A stretch of 54,548 nt of DNA from an uncultured Bacteroidales bacterium (GTDB taxonomy: Bacteria; Bacteroidota; Bacteroidia; Bacteroidales; UBA932): NCBI GenBank assembly GCA_944325965.1, contig CALVCB010000004.1:1-54548 (forward strand), in the 5' to 3' direction. Below are positions 27,476 to 36,617 of the stretch, piece after piece. The position numbers and the translations under genes were made by a program. The notes under the pieces were generated by a model. The model made no database searches and had not been told where the DNA came from. It saw only the letters and a list, made by a program, of their open reading frames with translations. Each line of letters begins with the position of its first letter. Positions within the stretch are counted from its first letter, which is position 1.

Positions 27476-30400
27476 ATGAGAATATTGAAAAAATTTGCTG
27501 TTATCCTGTTGGGGGGGGCATTGAGTATAGTCTCTCTGGCTGCCCAGAACAGAACGGTGTCAGGAACAGTTCTTGACTCCAGCCAACAGCCGGTTATCGG
27601 TGCCGCCGTAATGTTGCAGGGAACAACGGTAGGCAATACCACCGATGTGGACGGTAAATTCTCTCTCGACGTACCGGACGGGGACGCCTTGCTTCTGGTC
27701 TCCTGCCTCGGCTATGTAGAGCAGAATGTCAATGTCCCTGCAAACACCAATTCAGTCACCGTTATCCTTCAGGAAGACAACCTTATGCTTGAGGAAACGG
27801 TCGTGGTAGGTTACGGTGTCCAGAAAAAGGTCAACCTGACAGGTTCGATTTCAGTCGTGGGCAGTGAGGACCTCGAGAACCGCATCAACCATTCCGTGAC
27901 CAACATGCTCCAGGGTGCCGCCGCCGGTGTGAATGTGACCACATCTTCCGGAAAGCCAGGGTCGTCAGGCTCCATTAATATCCGAGGCGTCAATTCCATC
28001 AATTCTGCGGATCCTCTGGTCGTTATCGACGGTGTGGCCGGTGACTCCGGTGACCTCAACAGGCTTAATCCTAATGATGTGGCGTCCATCTCCATCGTCA
28101 AGGATGCCTCTGCCGCTGCAATCTACGGAGCCCGTGCTGCATTCGGTGTGATCCTTGTCACTACCAAGTCCGGAACCGACAGGGACGGCAAGGCCACCGT
28201 ACGGTACAGCGGGCGTTTCGGCTGGGAGGAGCCTACTACTTCTACCGACTATGAAAACCGTGGCTACTGGTCTGTGTACACGGTCAACAAATTCTGGCAG
28301 GCCGACAGCGGTACTAATTATATCAATTATACAGATGAAGACATGTACCAGCTTCTGGCCCGTGTGAACGACAAGACCGAGGACCCGAGCCGTCCGTGGA
28401 CGATGGAGGTCATCAGGAACGGAAGAAGGCAGTGGGTGTATTACGGAAACTATGACTGGTGGGACATGCTGTACAGGAAGAGACGCCCTACGCAGTCACA
28501 CGACATCTCCATCAGCGGAGGCAACAAGGATATAAAATACCTCATTTCCGGCAACTACAATAACCAGCAGGGTATGATTCGTGAAAATCCTGATGTGTTC
28601 AACAGGTACAACCTTCGCGCAAAGATAGATTTCAACATCAACAAATGGGCTAAATTTTCAAACAACTCTTCATTCTTCAGCTCAAAGTACACTTCACTTG
28701 GAAACGGCAGCATTGACGATACCATAGCATACAGCGCACGCCATGCCCTTGCATGTTTCCCTATGCAGAATCCTGACGGGTCCTGGCTCTACAGTACGCC
28801 TTACATCAATTACAAGGTGGCGAACGGAAGGCACATACTGATAAATGAAGGTACTCACCGTAATGTAGAACATGTCAGTGACTTCTCCAATACGTCACGT
28901 CTTGTGATAACCCCGGTAAAGACTTTCAACATTACGGCAGACTTCACGTACAGGTTCTATCAGTCCCGTAATACACACAGGTCTTCGCCTATGTGGTACA
29001 GGGAATATCCAGATTCCGAACTGCAGTCGTATAATACAGGTGCTGGACTCAACAAGCTATCTGAAAGCACATCCACCCGTCATTTCTATTCGACAAACAT
29101 CTATGCGTCCTATGACGAGACATTCGGGGATGCTCACCATGTGTCCGCGACTGCCGGAGGAAACTACGAGAAATTCTCCCGCAAGGGAATCTCTGTAGCT
29201 GCTCAGGACCTTTCATCGATAGATCTGGATGACCTTGATCTTGCTACTACCGTTGCCGAGGAAGGTGCATACGGCGGAGGACAGGCTGAATACGCGCTTC
29301 TCGGCTTCTTTGCCCGTATCAATTACGACTATAAGGGAAAATATCTGTTTGAGGTCAGCGGACGCTATGACGGTACATCCCGTTTTGCCGCAGACAGCAG
29401 GTGGGGACTGTTCCCTTCCGCTTCGGCAGGATGGCGTATTTCCGAGGAGCCGTTCTTCGAGCCTGCCAAAAAAGTGATAGACAACCTCAAGCTGCGTGCT
29501 TCCTTCGGCTCTCTCGGTAACCAGAGCGTATCTTCATACTATACTTTTGCGAGATTTGTGAGCAATCATGATTTCGCTTCGTTCACTTTTGACGGGAACG
29601 GTGTAGGAAGGTATTCTTCTCTGGATGATCCTGTCGCCGGAAACCTTACCTGGGAGAAAGTGAACCAGTGGGATCTCGGTCTTGACGTGGACATGTTCAA
29701 CAACCGTCTCAATATTACGGTAGACGGCTATATCCGTGACACCAAGGACATGCTGACAGACGGAGTAGAGCTTCCTGCCGTTTATGGGGCCGCTCCTCCA
29801 AAAATGAACACAGCCGACCTGCGTACTTCAGGATATGAGATCACTGTGAACTGGAGAGACGAGTTCATGGCTGCCGGAAAGCCTTTCAGATACAATATCG
29901 GTTTCAATCTCAGCGATTACAAGAGTATAATAACAAGGTACGACAACAAGGATAAGACCTTTGCCAAAAAATACTATGAAGGCATGGAGATAGGCGAAAT
30001 TTGGGGATTCCGTACTGACGGCTTCTTTGCCACTGACGAGGAGGCTGCCGCCTATGCGCAGCAAGTTGATTTGAGTTACAGTTCTGGACGTCTTACCGGA
30101 GGCTGGAAGGCAGGAGACTTGAAGTTTCTTGATCTCAATGGAAATAAAAAATGGGATATCGGACAGAATACTGTAGATAATCCGGGTGACATGGTGAAAC
30201 TCGGGAACTCTAATCCGACGTTGTCTTATGGTATAAATGCCGGGTTTGACTGGATGGGATTCGATTTTTCCATTTTCCTGCAGGGTACCGGAAACCACTA
30301 TTGGTATCCAAGCGGACATAACATGAATTTCTGGGGGGCGTATTCATATTCATACGTGTCATTCCTTCCGAAGAATTTCATCGACAAGGTATGGGACGAG

Positions 30401-30757
30401 AACAATACCGATTCGTATTTCCCTCGTGCGCGTGCATATTCCGCAACGGGAGGCTATCTCTCCAAGGTCAACGACAGGTATCTCCAGAATCTGCGCTATT
30501 TGCGTCTGAAAAACCTGACTTTCGGATACACTGTTCCGGAGAGATTGACAAGGAAGATACATATAGATAAGATCCGAGTGTATTTCTCTGGGGAAAACCT
30601 GTGCTACTGGTCTCCTCTGAAAAAGAATACGCTGTATGTGGATCCTGAGGCGGCATTCACCCGTACGGATTCCAGCGGTAAAGTTGATGATGCCAAGAAC
30701 AACGCATTCTATCCTTGGCCAAAGACATTTATGTTCGGAATAGACATAACTTTCTAA
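27476..30757 (+). CDS. SusC/RagA-family TonB-linked outer membrane transporter
   Basis: This 1093-residue TonB-dependent porin has a signal peptide at about residues 1-23 and a carboxypeptidase-D-like N-terminal extension at about 25-100 (VSGTVLDSSQQPVIGAAVML). A TonB-box region EETVVVGYGVQKK lies near 110. The plug domain spans about 118-225, with IRGVNSINSADPLVVIDG and VKDASAAAIYGARAAFGVI. The barrel ends with the aromatic FMFGIDITF. It imports a ligand handed over by the SusD partner encoded 13 bases downstream. The neighbouring enzymes are phosphoesterases and not glycosidases, so the ligand is probably phosphorylated; this is inferred from context. Confidence 0.95.
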   Translation: MRILKKFAVILLGGALSIVSLAAQNRTVSGTVLDSSQQPVIGAAVMLQGTTVGNTTDVDGKFSLDVPDGDALLLVSCLGYVEQNVNVPANTNSVTVILQEDNLMLEETVVVGYGVQKKVNLTGSISVVGSEDLENRINHSVTNMLQGAAAGVNVTTSSGKPGSSGSINIRGVNSINSADPLVVIDGVAGDSGDLNRLNPNDVASISIVKDASAAAIYGARAAFGVILVTTKSGTDRDGKATVRYSGRFGWEEPTTSTDYENRGYWSVYTVNKFWQADSGTNYINYTDEDMYQLLARVNDKTEDPSRPWTMEVIRNGRRQWVYYGNYDWWDMLYRKRRPTQSHDISISGGNKDIKYLISGNYNNQQGMIRENPDVFNRYNLRAKIDFNINKWAKFSNNSSFFSSKYTSLGNGSIDDTIAYSARHALACFPMQNPDGSWLYSTPYINYKVANGRHILINEGTHRNVEHVSDFSNTSRLVITPVKTFNITADFTYRFYQSRNTHRSSPMWYREYPDSELQSYNTGAGLNKLSESTSTRHFYSTNIYASYDETFGDAHHVSATAGGNYEKFSRKGISVAAQDLSSIDLDDLDLATTVAEEGAYGGGQAEYALLGFFARINYDYKGKYLFEVSGRYDGTSRFAADSRWGLFPSASAGWRISEEPFFEPAKKVIDNLKLRASFGSLGNQSVSSYYTFARFVSNHDFASFTFDGNGVGRYSSLDDPVAGNLTWEKVNQWDLGLDVDMFNNRLNITVDGYIRDTKDMLTDGVELPAVYGAAPPKMNTADLRTSGYEITVNWRDEFMAAGKPFRYNIGFNLSDYKSIITRYDNKDKTFAKKYYEGMEIGEIWGFRTDGFFATDEEAAAYAQQVDLSYSSGRLTGGWKAGDLKFLDLNGNKKWDIGQNTVDNPGDMVKLGNSNPTLSYGINAGFDWMGFDFSIFLQGTGNHYWYPSGHNMNFWGAYSYSYVSFLPKNFIDKVWDENNTDSYFPRARAYSATGGYLSKVNDRYLQNLRYLRLKNLTFGYTVPERLTRKIHIDKIRVYFSGENLCYWSPLKKNTLYVDPEAAFTRTDSSGKVDDAKNNAFYPWPKTFMFGIDITF

Positions 30758-30770
30758 AAATCCGGTATCG

Positions 30771-32591
30771 ATGAAAAGATTAATATTACCAACTATAATA
30801 ATGGCTGCGGGTCTGGCTGCATCATGCAACATCCTGGATCTTGAGCCCGAAGACAAGGTGTCCTTAGATGACTACTTTAAGACAGAGAGCGATCTGGAGT
30901 TGTTCTCCAATCCTTTCTATAACAACCTGTTGGACAAAGCTCCTTTTGATGACCAGAGCGATGTGCTCGTAGAGCTTATCCTCGATGAAATAATGGAGGG
31001 GGGAAACCGTCGTACTCCACCGGCCTCAGATGACAACTGGTCATGGAAGGATTTAAGGCGTGCTAACACTTTGATTGAGTATGCAGACAACTGTGATGAC
31101 AAGGAGGCAGTCGCGCACTATACTGCGGTGGCACGTTTTTTCCGTGCATACTTTTATTTTCAAAAAGTAGTGCGTTTCGGGGATGTCCCGTGGTATGACG
31201 TGCAGCTGTATTCCGATGATGCGGCCCTTTACAAGCCACGTGACTCCCGGGAGCTTGTCATGAGCAAGATGCTCGAGGATATAGACTATGCCATAGACAA
31301 CCTTCCGAGCGCGGTAAGCACATATCATGTCAACCGCTGGTCGGCACTGGCCTTCAAATCGCGTTTCTGTCTTTTCGAGGGGACATACCGCAAATACCAT
31401 AACCTGCAGCTTGAAGGTGATCACACGTACGAGGACTATCTTAAGCTTGCAGCAGATGCCGCGTATGAAATCATGACGAGCGGGCCGTACAAACTGCACG
31501 ATACAGGGAACCCGGAGGAGGATTATCTGACACTGTTTTCCCAGAGTGAGGCCGATGTGGACGAGTATATCTTGGCTATCAACTTCGACTATGCCGGAGG
31601 TGCGCGCCACAATGCTTCTGCATATATGGTGAATCCGGGACAAGCCAGTCCGGGGCTGACAAGAAAGTTCATCAACACATATCTTATGAAGAACGGCGAT
31701 CGGTTTACTAAGGTCAATCCGGATTATGCGACTATGCAGTTCAAGGAGGAGACTGCGGACCGTGATCCTCGTCTTGCCCAGAGTATCCGTACTCCAGGCT
31801 ACACGCGCATAGGGCAGAGTGAGGTACTTGCTCCTGATTTCGGAGCCTCCTCTACCGGTTACCAGCCTGTCAAGTTCGTCCAGGATCCTACGGCAAACAG
31901 CGGTAACAACGACCGTACAGGCTCTTCAGACTGCGATCTTCCTGTATTCCGCTATGCAGAAGTGCTTCTCAACTACGCGGAAGCGAAAGCGGAACTCGGT
32001 ACTTTGACTCAGGACGATCTGGATATCTCCATAAATCTTCTCCGTGACAGGGCAGGAATCACATCGGGTCTTGACTTGGTTGCCGCAAATGCCAATCCTG
32101 ATCCGTACCTGATGTGGAAGGACGGGGTAGATAACAAGGATCAGACCGGATATCCTGGCGTTTCAGGGAATAATACGGGAGTGATCCTCGAGATCCGCCG
32201 CGAACGTACCATCGAGCTTCTTATGGAAGGTTTCCGTTTCTATGATCTGTGCAGATGGAAGGCGGGGGCATGTATCGACGAACCTATTTACGGGATGTAT
32301 TTCCCTGGGGCTGGCGAATATGACCTGACCGGAGACGGCAAGACCGATCTGGTACTTGTCGCCAAAGGGGCGACAAAGCCTAACATGCCGGAAGGCGTAA
32401 CTGTTTATGAATTGGACAGCGACATTTACCTGACCGGGGGCACAAGCGGCTATATTAACCGGCACTACAATGCAACGCGCAACGGGTTCAATGAAGAAAG
32501 GGATTATCTCTATCCTATTCCTATCAACGAGCGTTCCCTCAATCCGCAGCTGACCCAGAACCCTGGATGGAACGATGGACTTGATTTCTGA
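30771..32591 (+). CDS. SusD/RagB-family nutrient-binding lipoprotein
   Basis: This 606-residue surface lipoprotein (GLAASC, Cys 19) forms the lid of the SusC channel. The N-terminal LDLEPEDKVSLDDYFKTESD is typical of SusD starts. TPR-like helices carry AVARFFRAYFYFQKVVRFGD at about residues 120-140. The C-terminal RagB/SusD region contains ILEIRRERTIELLMEGFRFY near 475 and ends LNPQLTQNPGW. The ligand is not predictable from sequence. It is co-transcribed with susC and with the BACON lipoprotein gene that begins about 35 bases downstream. Confidence 0.95.
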   Translation: MKRLILPTIIMAAGLAASCNILDLEPEDKVSLDDYFKTESDLELFSNPFYNNLLDKAPFDDQSDVLVELILDEIMEGGNRRTPPASDDNWSWKDLRRANTLIEYADNCDDKEAVAHYTAVARFFRAYFYFQKVVRFGDVPWYDVQLYSDDAALYKPRDSRELVMSKMLEDIDYAIDNLPSAVSTYHVNRWSALAFKSRFCLFEGTYRKYHNLQLEGDHTYEDYLKLAADAAYEIMTSGPYKLHDTGNPEEDYLTLFSQSEADVDEYILAINFDYAGGARHNASAYMVNPGQASPGLTRKFINTYLMKNGDRFTKVNPDYATMQFKEETADRDPRLAQSIRTPGYTRIGQSEVLAPDFGASSTGYQPVKFVQDPTANSGNNDRTGSSDCDLPVFRYAEVLLNYAEAKAELGTLTQDDLDISINLLRDRAGITSGLDLVAANANPDPYLMWKDGVDNKDQTGYPGVSGNNTGVILEIRRERTIELLMEGFRFYDLCRWKAGACIDEPIYGMYFPGAGEYDLTGDGKTDLVLVAKGATKPNMPEGVTVYELDSDIYLTGGTSGYINRHYNATRNGFNEERDYLYPIPINERSLNPQLTQNPGWNDGLDF

Positions 32592-32626
32592 TAAGCCTTT
32601 TAATGGAAAAACTTAATAATGGAAAT

Positions 32627-35600
32627 ATGAAATATTTTAACAACATATTTGGATATTGTGCCGCTGTCATGGCTGTATGCGCTGTATTCGGATGCAAGCA
32701 GGAAGAGCTTTTCGAGCCCGATTCCCTGTTGTCCGCACAGAGTATCACTTTTGAAGCGGAAGCGGCAGAGGCCCAGTCTCTTACAATAGCCTCCAATGGC
32801 AGTTGGATGATTGATGTGGTGGAAGACTGGATCACTGTAACCCCGATGTCCGGTACCGGCTCTACTGATGTCTCGGTTACAGTTACGGATAACGTTGATG
32901 AAAAAGGTGTCGTGAACGGTCCTCGTGAAGGGAAAATCACCATTTACAGTGACCGCGGTTCCGAAGTAAGCACCACTGTCATCCAGAAGGGGGATAACTA
33001 CAAAGGTGTGGAGGAAATAACGATAGACAAAGTTTATGGACTTGATGATGAAACTTTGCTAAAAATAGCCAAAGCTCAGGTTACGGCTGTGACGGGAACC
33101 GGGTTTGTCGCTTCGGATGGAACGGGTGTCATTTATGTTTCATCCGAAGAAAATGTGACGTTAGGATCTGAAGTGTCTTTTGCCGGTAGAAAAAGCAGTC
33201 TGTACGGTATCGCTTCAATCGAATCCGACCAGTTCTCCGTTATATCCGAGGCGGGAAGTGAGATAACATATCCGGAAGCTGAAGATTTCCTCTCTCTGGA
33301 CTATGCTGAAATCATGACAACGACGTATGTCACAGCCACAGGCGACCTTCTTGACGAAACGCTTTTCTTTGATCCGTCGATTCCGTATGATGTGAAAATC
33401 CTTGCTCCGGAATCAGATGAGATCAGCCTGGAGGAGATCAACAAGCATAATATAGAATTCGAGGCTTATTTCCTCGGCTTGAAGGATGGAGTGTTAACAT
33501 TGGTTCTAACCAAGATTCTCAATGATAATGGACAGAGCATAAATGACAGTAATCTTGACGGTTTCCCTGTTCAGTGGACTATCGGTATAGGAAATACGGC
33601 TGACAAGATCAACTTTACGGAAACTTTTCCTCAGTCAGGCTATATAGATGCAGTAGAGGGGGGTGGACGTATTACCTATGTATCTCTTGATTCCAAACAA
33701 GACCCTGATAACAAATTTACGCGAGTTGTCGGGAGTGGAGGCGACCCTTATGTTACAGGAGCTTGGCCTGGTGACTATTGGGAATTCAAATCAGACTCTC
33801 CTGTATCGGCAGGTACAATTTTGAGAATTTCATTCGAAGCAGCAACCAGTGCAACCGGACATAAGTTCTGGAGGTTGGAATACCGTGACGGAGAAGAGTG
33901 GATAGTTCCGTCGTCTCTTAAGAAGGAAACCAATGAACCCGGAGAGACAATAGTATATACCCACGTGATGAAGCCATCATCTTCGGATCCTGTACAGGTA
34001 GCTGCTACAGTGAAATACAATAATACAACGGATGCAGCGCATTTCCGTCTTGTATGTGCAGCAAATTGGCAGAGCAGTGGAGCAGGTGCGCTTAAGGCTC
34101 CTAACGGAGGAACCATGCGTCTTACTCTGTCCGACAATACTTCAACGGACTGGCAGCCCTGCATAAAATGTGTGGCTGCAGGGTCTGCGGATCTTACTCC
34201 AGCGGTAATCAATGTTACAGGACTGGAAGACGGGATACTTACATTTGAAGGCACTCCTGCAGAGCCGAAGACGATAACTGTTACATCGGATGCGGATTTC
34301 AATGTATCCACAACTTCATCATGGCTGCACATCGAGAACGGTGAAGGTGCCAAGAACGAAGTTAAAGATGTTAAAATAACCTGTGACCCGAGCACTTTAT
34401 CAGTAATGCGAAAAGGTCAGATTGTAGTCCGGTCTGCGATAAGCACTTACAATATAGTTGTCGTGCAGAGTGCTGCAGGTGGCGAGCTGGATCCTTTGAT
34501 TTCACTTTCCCGCAACAATATCACTGTCCTCGGAGAGGGTGAGACATTCGATGCATCCGTCCAGGCGAACATTGAATATGAAGTGGAGATCCTGGATGAC
34601 TGGATCAGTGAAGAGCCATCCTTATCAACAAGGGCCGTTGTTGAAAAATACGAACATTCATTTACGGCAGATCCGAATATGACAGGATCCGAAAGGACCG
34701 GAAAAATCCGTTTCTACAACGACGAGTACGGAATCGAGACCATACTCAATGTGAAACAGGGGAATTTCGTGCCGAGGGTGACTGTATCTACCGGCCGCAT
34801 CATTCCTGTTATCGGAGGTAATGGCGCGACAGTGGAATTCAATGTAGATGCAAATATCTCCTATACGGTTTCTGCTGACAGCTGGATTCATCTTCCAGCG
34901 AGCAGCGGTGAAGCAGGAGAATATCAGATACCTGTAACTTTCGATGCCAATTCATCTTCTTCCGAACGTACTGGTACAGTAAAATTCATCAACGATACGT
35001 ATGGGTATGAAATGTCGCTTACCATTAGACAGTATCCTTCCGGAGTAGTTTTCTCTGAAGATTTTGAATGGCTTGAACCTTGGTCATTGGCTGGAGACAA
35101 TAAAGGTAAGCCTGCCGGACAGACAGTTGAAACTGATGATTTGGATGCTTACTGCCCACAGTTGCCTACACCGAAAGTTGACGGAGCCTCTGCATTGGAT
35201 GCCCTTGAGGCGAAGGGTTATGAGATGTTGAGAGTATGTGCTCCAGATAAAAACGAAGGCGAGTGTATATATCTCCAGAGAAATTACCTGAAATTCGGCA
35301 AGACTGGTTATCAAGGAGGAATTGTTCTTCCTGCGATAACAGGAGGCTCTGGCCTGAAGCTTTCATTCGACTGGTGTCCGATGAGACAGGGATCTGGAAA
35401 ATTGGATCCTGTCAACCTGATAGTGGAAGTCACGAACGGAAGCGATGTGAAGACTTTTGAAGTCGAGACTCACGGTTGGGAAAACGGTCATAAGCTGGAA
35501 TGGATACCGGCTTCAATCGAATTGTCAGGTGTTACTGTAGACGAGAATACCAGAATTGCTATCAAGCAGAAAGAGTGGGGAGTCAGTACAGCCAACAGGT

Positions 35601-35638
35601 GGTTCCTTGATAATATCAAGATAGTTTCTGCGGAATAG
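32627..35638 (+). CDS. Multi-BACON surface lipoprotein
   Basis: This is a lipoprotein of about 1003 residues (Cys 23, followed by KQEELFEPD, close to the surface-export signal). ATG 32627 gives a compact signal peptide; ATG 32603 in the same frame is also possible. A first BACON domain covers about residues 38-125 (SITFEAEAAEAQSLTIASNG). An OB-fold-like segment follows at about 130-215 (AVTGTGFVASDGTGVIYV), then a jelly-roll-like region near 335-520. Three further BACON domains lie at about 525-620, 625-715 and 717-810. The C-terminal 190 residues (EDFEWLEPWSL onward) look like a galactose-binding-type module. It has no catalytic motif and is probably the surface glycan or ligand-binding protein of the SusCD locus. 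Confidence 0.85.
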   Translation: MKYFNNIFGYCAAVMAVCAVFGCKQEELFEPDSLLSAQSITFEAEAAEAQSLTIASNGSWMIDVVEDWITVTPMSGTGSTDVSVTVTDNVDEKGVVNGPREGKITIYSDRGSEVSTTVIQKGDNYKGVEEITIDKVYGLDDETLLKIAKAQVTAVTGTGFVASDGTGVIYVSSEENVTLGSEVSFAGRKSSLYGIASIESDQFSVISEAGSEITYPEAEDFLSLDYAEIMTTTYVTATGDLLDETLFFDPSIPYDVKILAPESDEISLEEINKHNIEFEAYFLGLKDGVLTLVLTKILNDNGQSINDSNLDGFPVQWTIGIGNTADKINFTETFPQSGYIDAVEGGGRITYVSLDSKQDPDNKFTRVVGSGGDPYVTGAWPGDYWEFKSDSPVSAGTILRISFEAATSATGHKFWRLEYRDGEEWIVPSSLKKETNEPGETIVYTHVMKPSSSDPVQVAATVKYNNTTDAAHFRLVCAANWQSSGAGALKAPNGGTMRLTLSDNTSTDWQPCIKCVAAGSADLTPAVINVTGLEDGILTFEGTPAEPKTITVTSDADFNVSTTSSWLHIENGEGAKNEVKDVKITCDPSTLSVMRKGQIVVRSAISTYNIVVVQSAAGGELDPLISLSRNNITVLGEGETFDASVQANIEYEVEILDDWISEEPSLSTRAVVEKYEHSFTADPNMTGSERTGKIRFYNDEYGIETILNVKQGNFVPRVTVSTGRIIPVIGGNGATVEFNVDANISYTVSADSWIHLPASSGEAGEYQIPVTFDANSSSSERTGTVKFINDTYGYEMSLTIRQYPSGVVFSEDFEWLEPWSLAGDNKGKPAGQTVETDDLDAYCPQLPTPKVDGASALDALEAKGYEMLRVCAPDKNEGECIYLQRNYLKFGKTGYQGGIVLPAITGGSGLKLSFDWCPMRQGSGKLDPVNLIVEVTNGSDVKTFEVETHGWENGHKLEWIPASIELSGVTVDENTRIAIKQKEWGVSTANRWFLDNIKIVSAE

Positions 35639-35660
35639 CCACTGATATGTGTTTGTTGAT

Positions 35661-35690
35661 AGAGCCGGTGTATGCCGGCTCTTTTTATTT
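35661..35690 (+). terminator. Terminator of the phosphoesterase-susCD-BACON transcript
   Basis: AGAGCCGG (35661-35668) pairs with CCGGCTCT (35675-35682) over a 6-base loop, followed by TTTTATTT. Confidence 0.9.
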
Positions 35691-35803
35691 AGTTAGAATG
35701 GTTCTTTTAGCCTCCGCCTGAAATGACAAAGGGGTGGGATGCTGATGTAATAATTTAAAAAAAAGAAATTTTATAAAGATTCGTAAAAAAACATTAAAAA
35801 ACG

Positions 35804-35850
35804 GAAAAACCTGCATTCAGGAGCCTACAGGGCCTTGGATGCAGGTTTTC
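35804..35850. repeat. Long-arm hairpin upstream of the Rpn remnant
   Basis: GAAAAACCTGCATTCA (35804-35819) is nearly complementary to TGGATGCAGGTTTTC (35836-35850). The right arm lies where the -33 region of the following promoter should be. It could be a terminator of the unit to the left or a border of the Rpn cassette. Confidence 0.5.
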
Positions 35851-35858
35851 CTTTGCTT

Positions 35859-35866
35859 TATATTTG
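35859..35866 (+). promoter_or_regulatory. -7 box for the Rpn remnant
   Basis: TATATTTG matches TAnnTTTG, 18 bases before the ATG at 35884. TTGG at 35835-35838 is a weak -33 candidate and overlaps the hairpin. Confidence 0.45.
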
Positions 35867-35883
35867 CCGCCAAAAATGACATT

Positions 35884-36458
35884 ATGATTGAGGAAAGATT
35901 GATTGGCGGCGGGGACTTGATAGTCCAGAGGTATGTTGACATTTTGACGGATGCAGGATTCAAGGCGGTGTTCGGGGACCAGAGGAACAAGGATGTGCTT
36001 AATACACCTTCCGGGAAAAGAGGACGCATGAGGTACCAGATGAGACAATTTCGCTTATCTTTGCTGAACTGGACCGATTCGACAAGTCTTTGGCACAGTG
36101 CGAGAGCCTACAGGAGAAATGGTGCTATTCGCTGAAGCATGTGAGGAAGCTGAACGAACTTCCGGATGGTTTGAGGGTCAGGACGTTCGAGAGGCTGTTT
36201 GAGGCGTGCGAGATAGCTCGGTTCAGTCCGGAGAAGAAACTACAATACGAGAGTGACATGATAACGGAACGGGACTACTACAATATTCTTGAGACCGCCA
36301 AGGAGGACGGCGAGGCCAGGGGACGCGAAGCTGGTCTTATGGAAGGAGAGGCTAAAGGTATCGGAAAAGTGGCGAAGGCTATGTTGGCATCGGGAATGCC
36401 TGTAGAGCAGATTGCGTCATTGACAGGACTTTCTGCTGAAGAAATAGGAAACTTGTAG
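35884..36458 (+). pseudogene. Rpn-family (PD-(D/E)XK) nuclease/putative transposase, internally deleted and frameshifted
   Basis: The first 40 residues (YVDILTDAGFKAVFGDQRN onward) match the start of Rpn/PDDEXK_2-family proteins. From about 36003 the reading frame changes. The new frame reads YTFREKRTHEVPDETISLIF and continues to 36458 with the family's C-terminal part (FSPEKKLQYESDMITERDYY, then a Gly/Glu/Lys-rich helix and VEQIASLTGLSAEEIGNL). The central nuclease core with its catalytic Asp/Glu/Lys, probably well over 100 codons, is missing. The junction lies at about 35998-36003. The C-terminal frame is open and could start at TTG 36090, but no ribosome site supports this. Confidence 0.8.
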
Positions 36459-36473
36459 GCGGAATTTATTGAG

Positions 36474-36516
36474 TACCGGAAAGTTCGGCGTAGGCCGGGC
36501 TTTCCGGTAATTTGTA
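36474..36516 (+). terminator. Hairpin terminator after the Rpn remnant
   Basis: TACCGGAAAG (36474-36483) pairs with CTTTCCGGTA (36500-36509), and inside it CGGC pairs with GCCG. A T-rich ATTTGTATTTT follows. It separates the remnant from the fused phosphoesterase gene. Confidence 0.75.
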
Positions 36517-36617
36517 TTTTGAAAGAAAAACCATTGGATTGACTTTCGTTTCGAAAATAATTTGTAAATTGCACTTGATTTGATGGAACGGATTATTCTA
36601 TTAAAATTCAAGTCTAT

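Noticed and set aside
36090-36458. Separate intact gene for a 122-residue protein
   Set aside because: Its frame continues upstream to about 36003 in Rpn-type sequence and the only start is TTG; it is better described as part of a deleted Rpn gene, though expression is not excluded.
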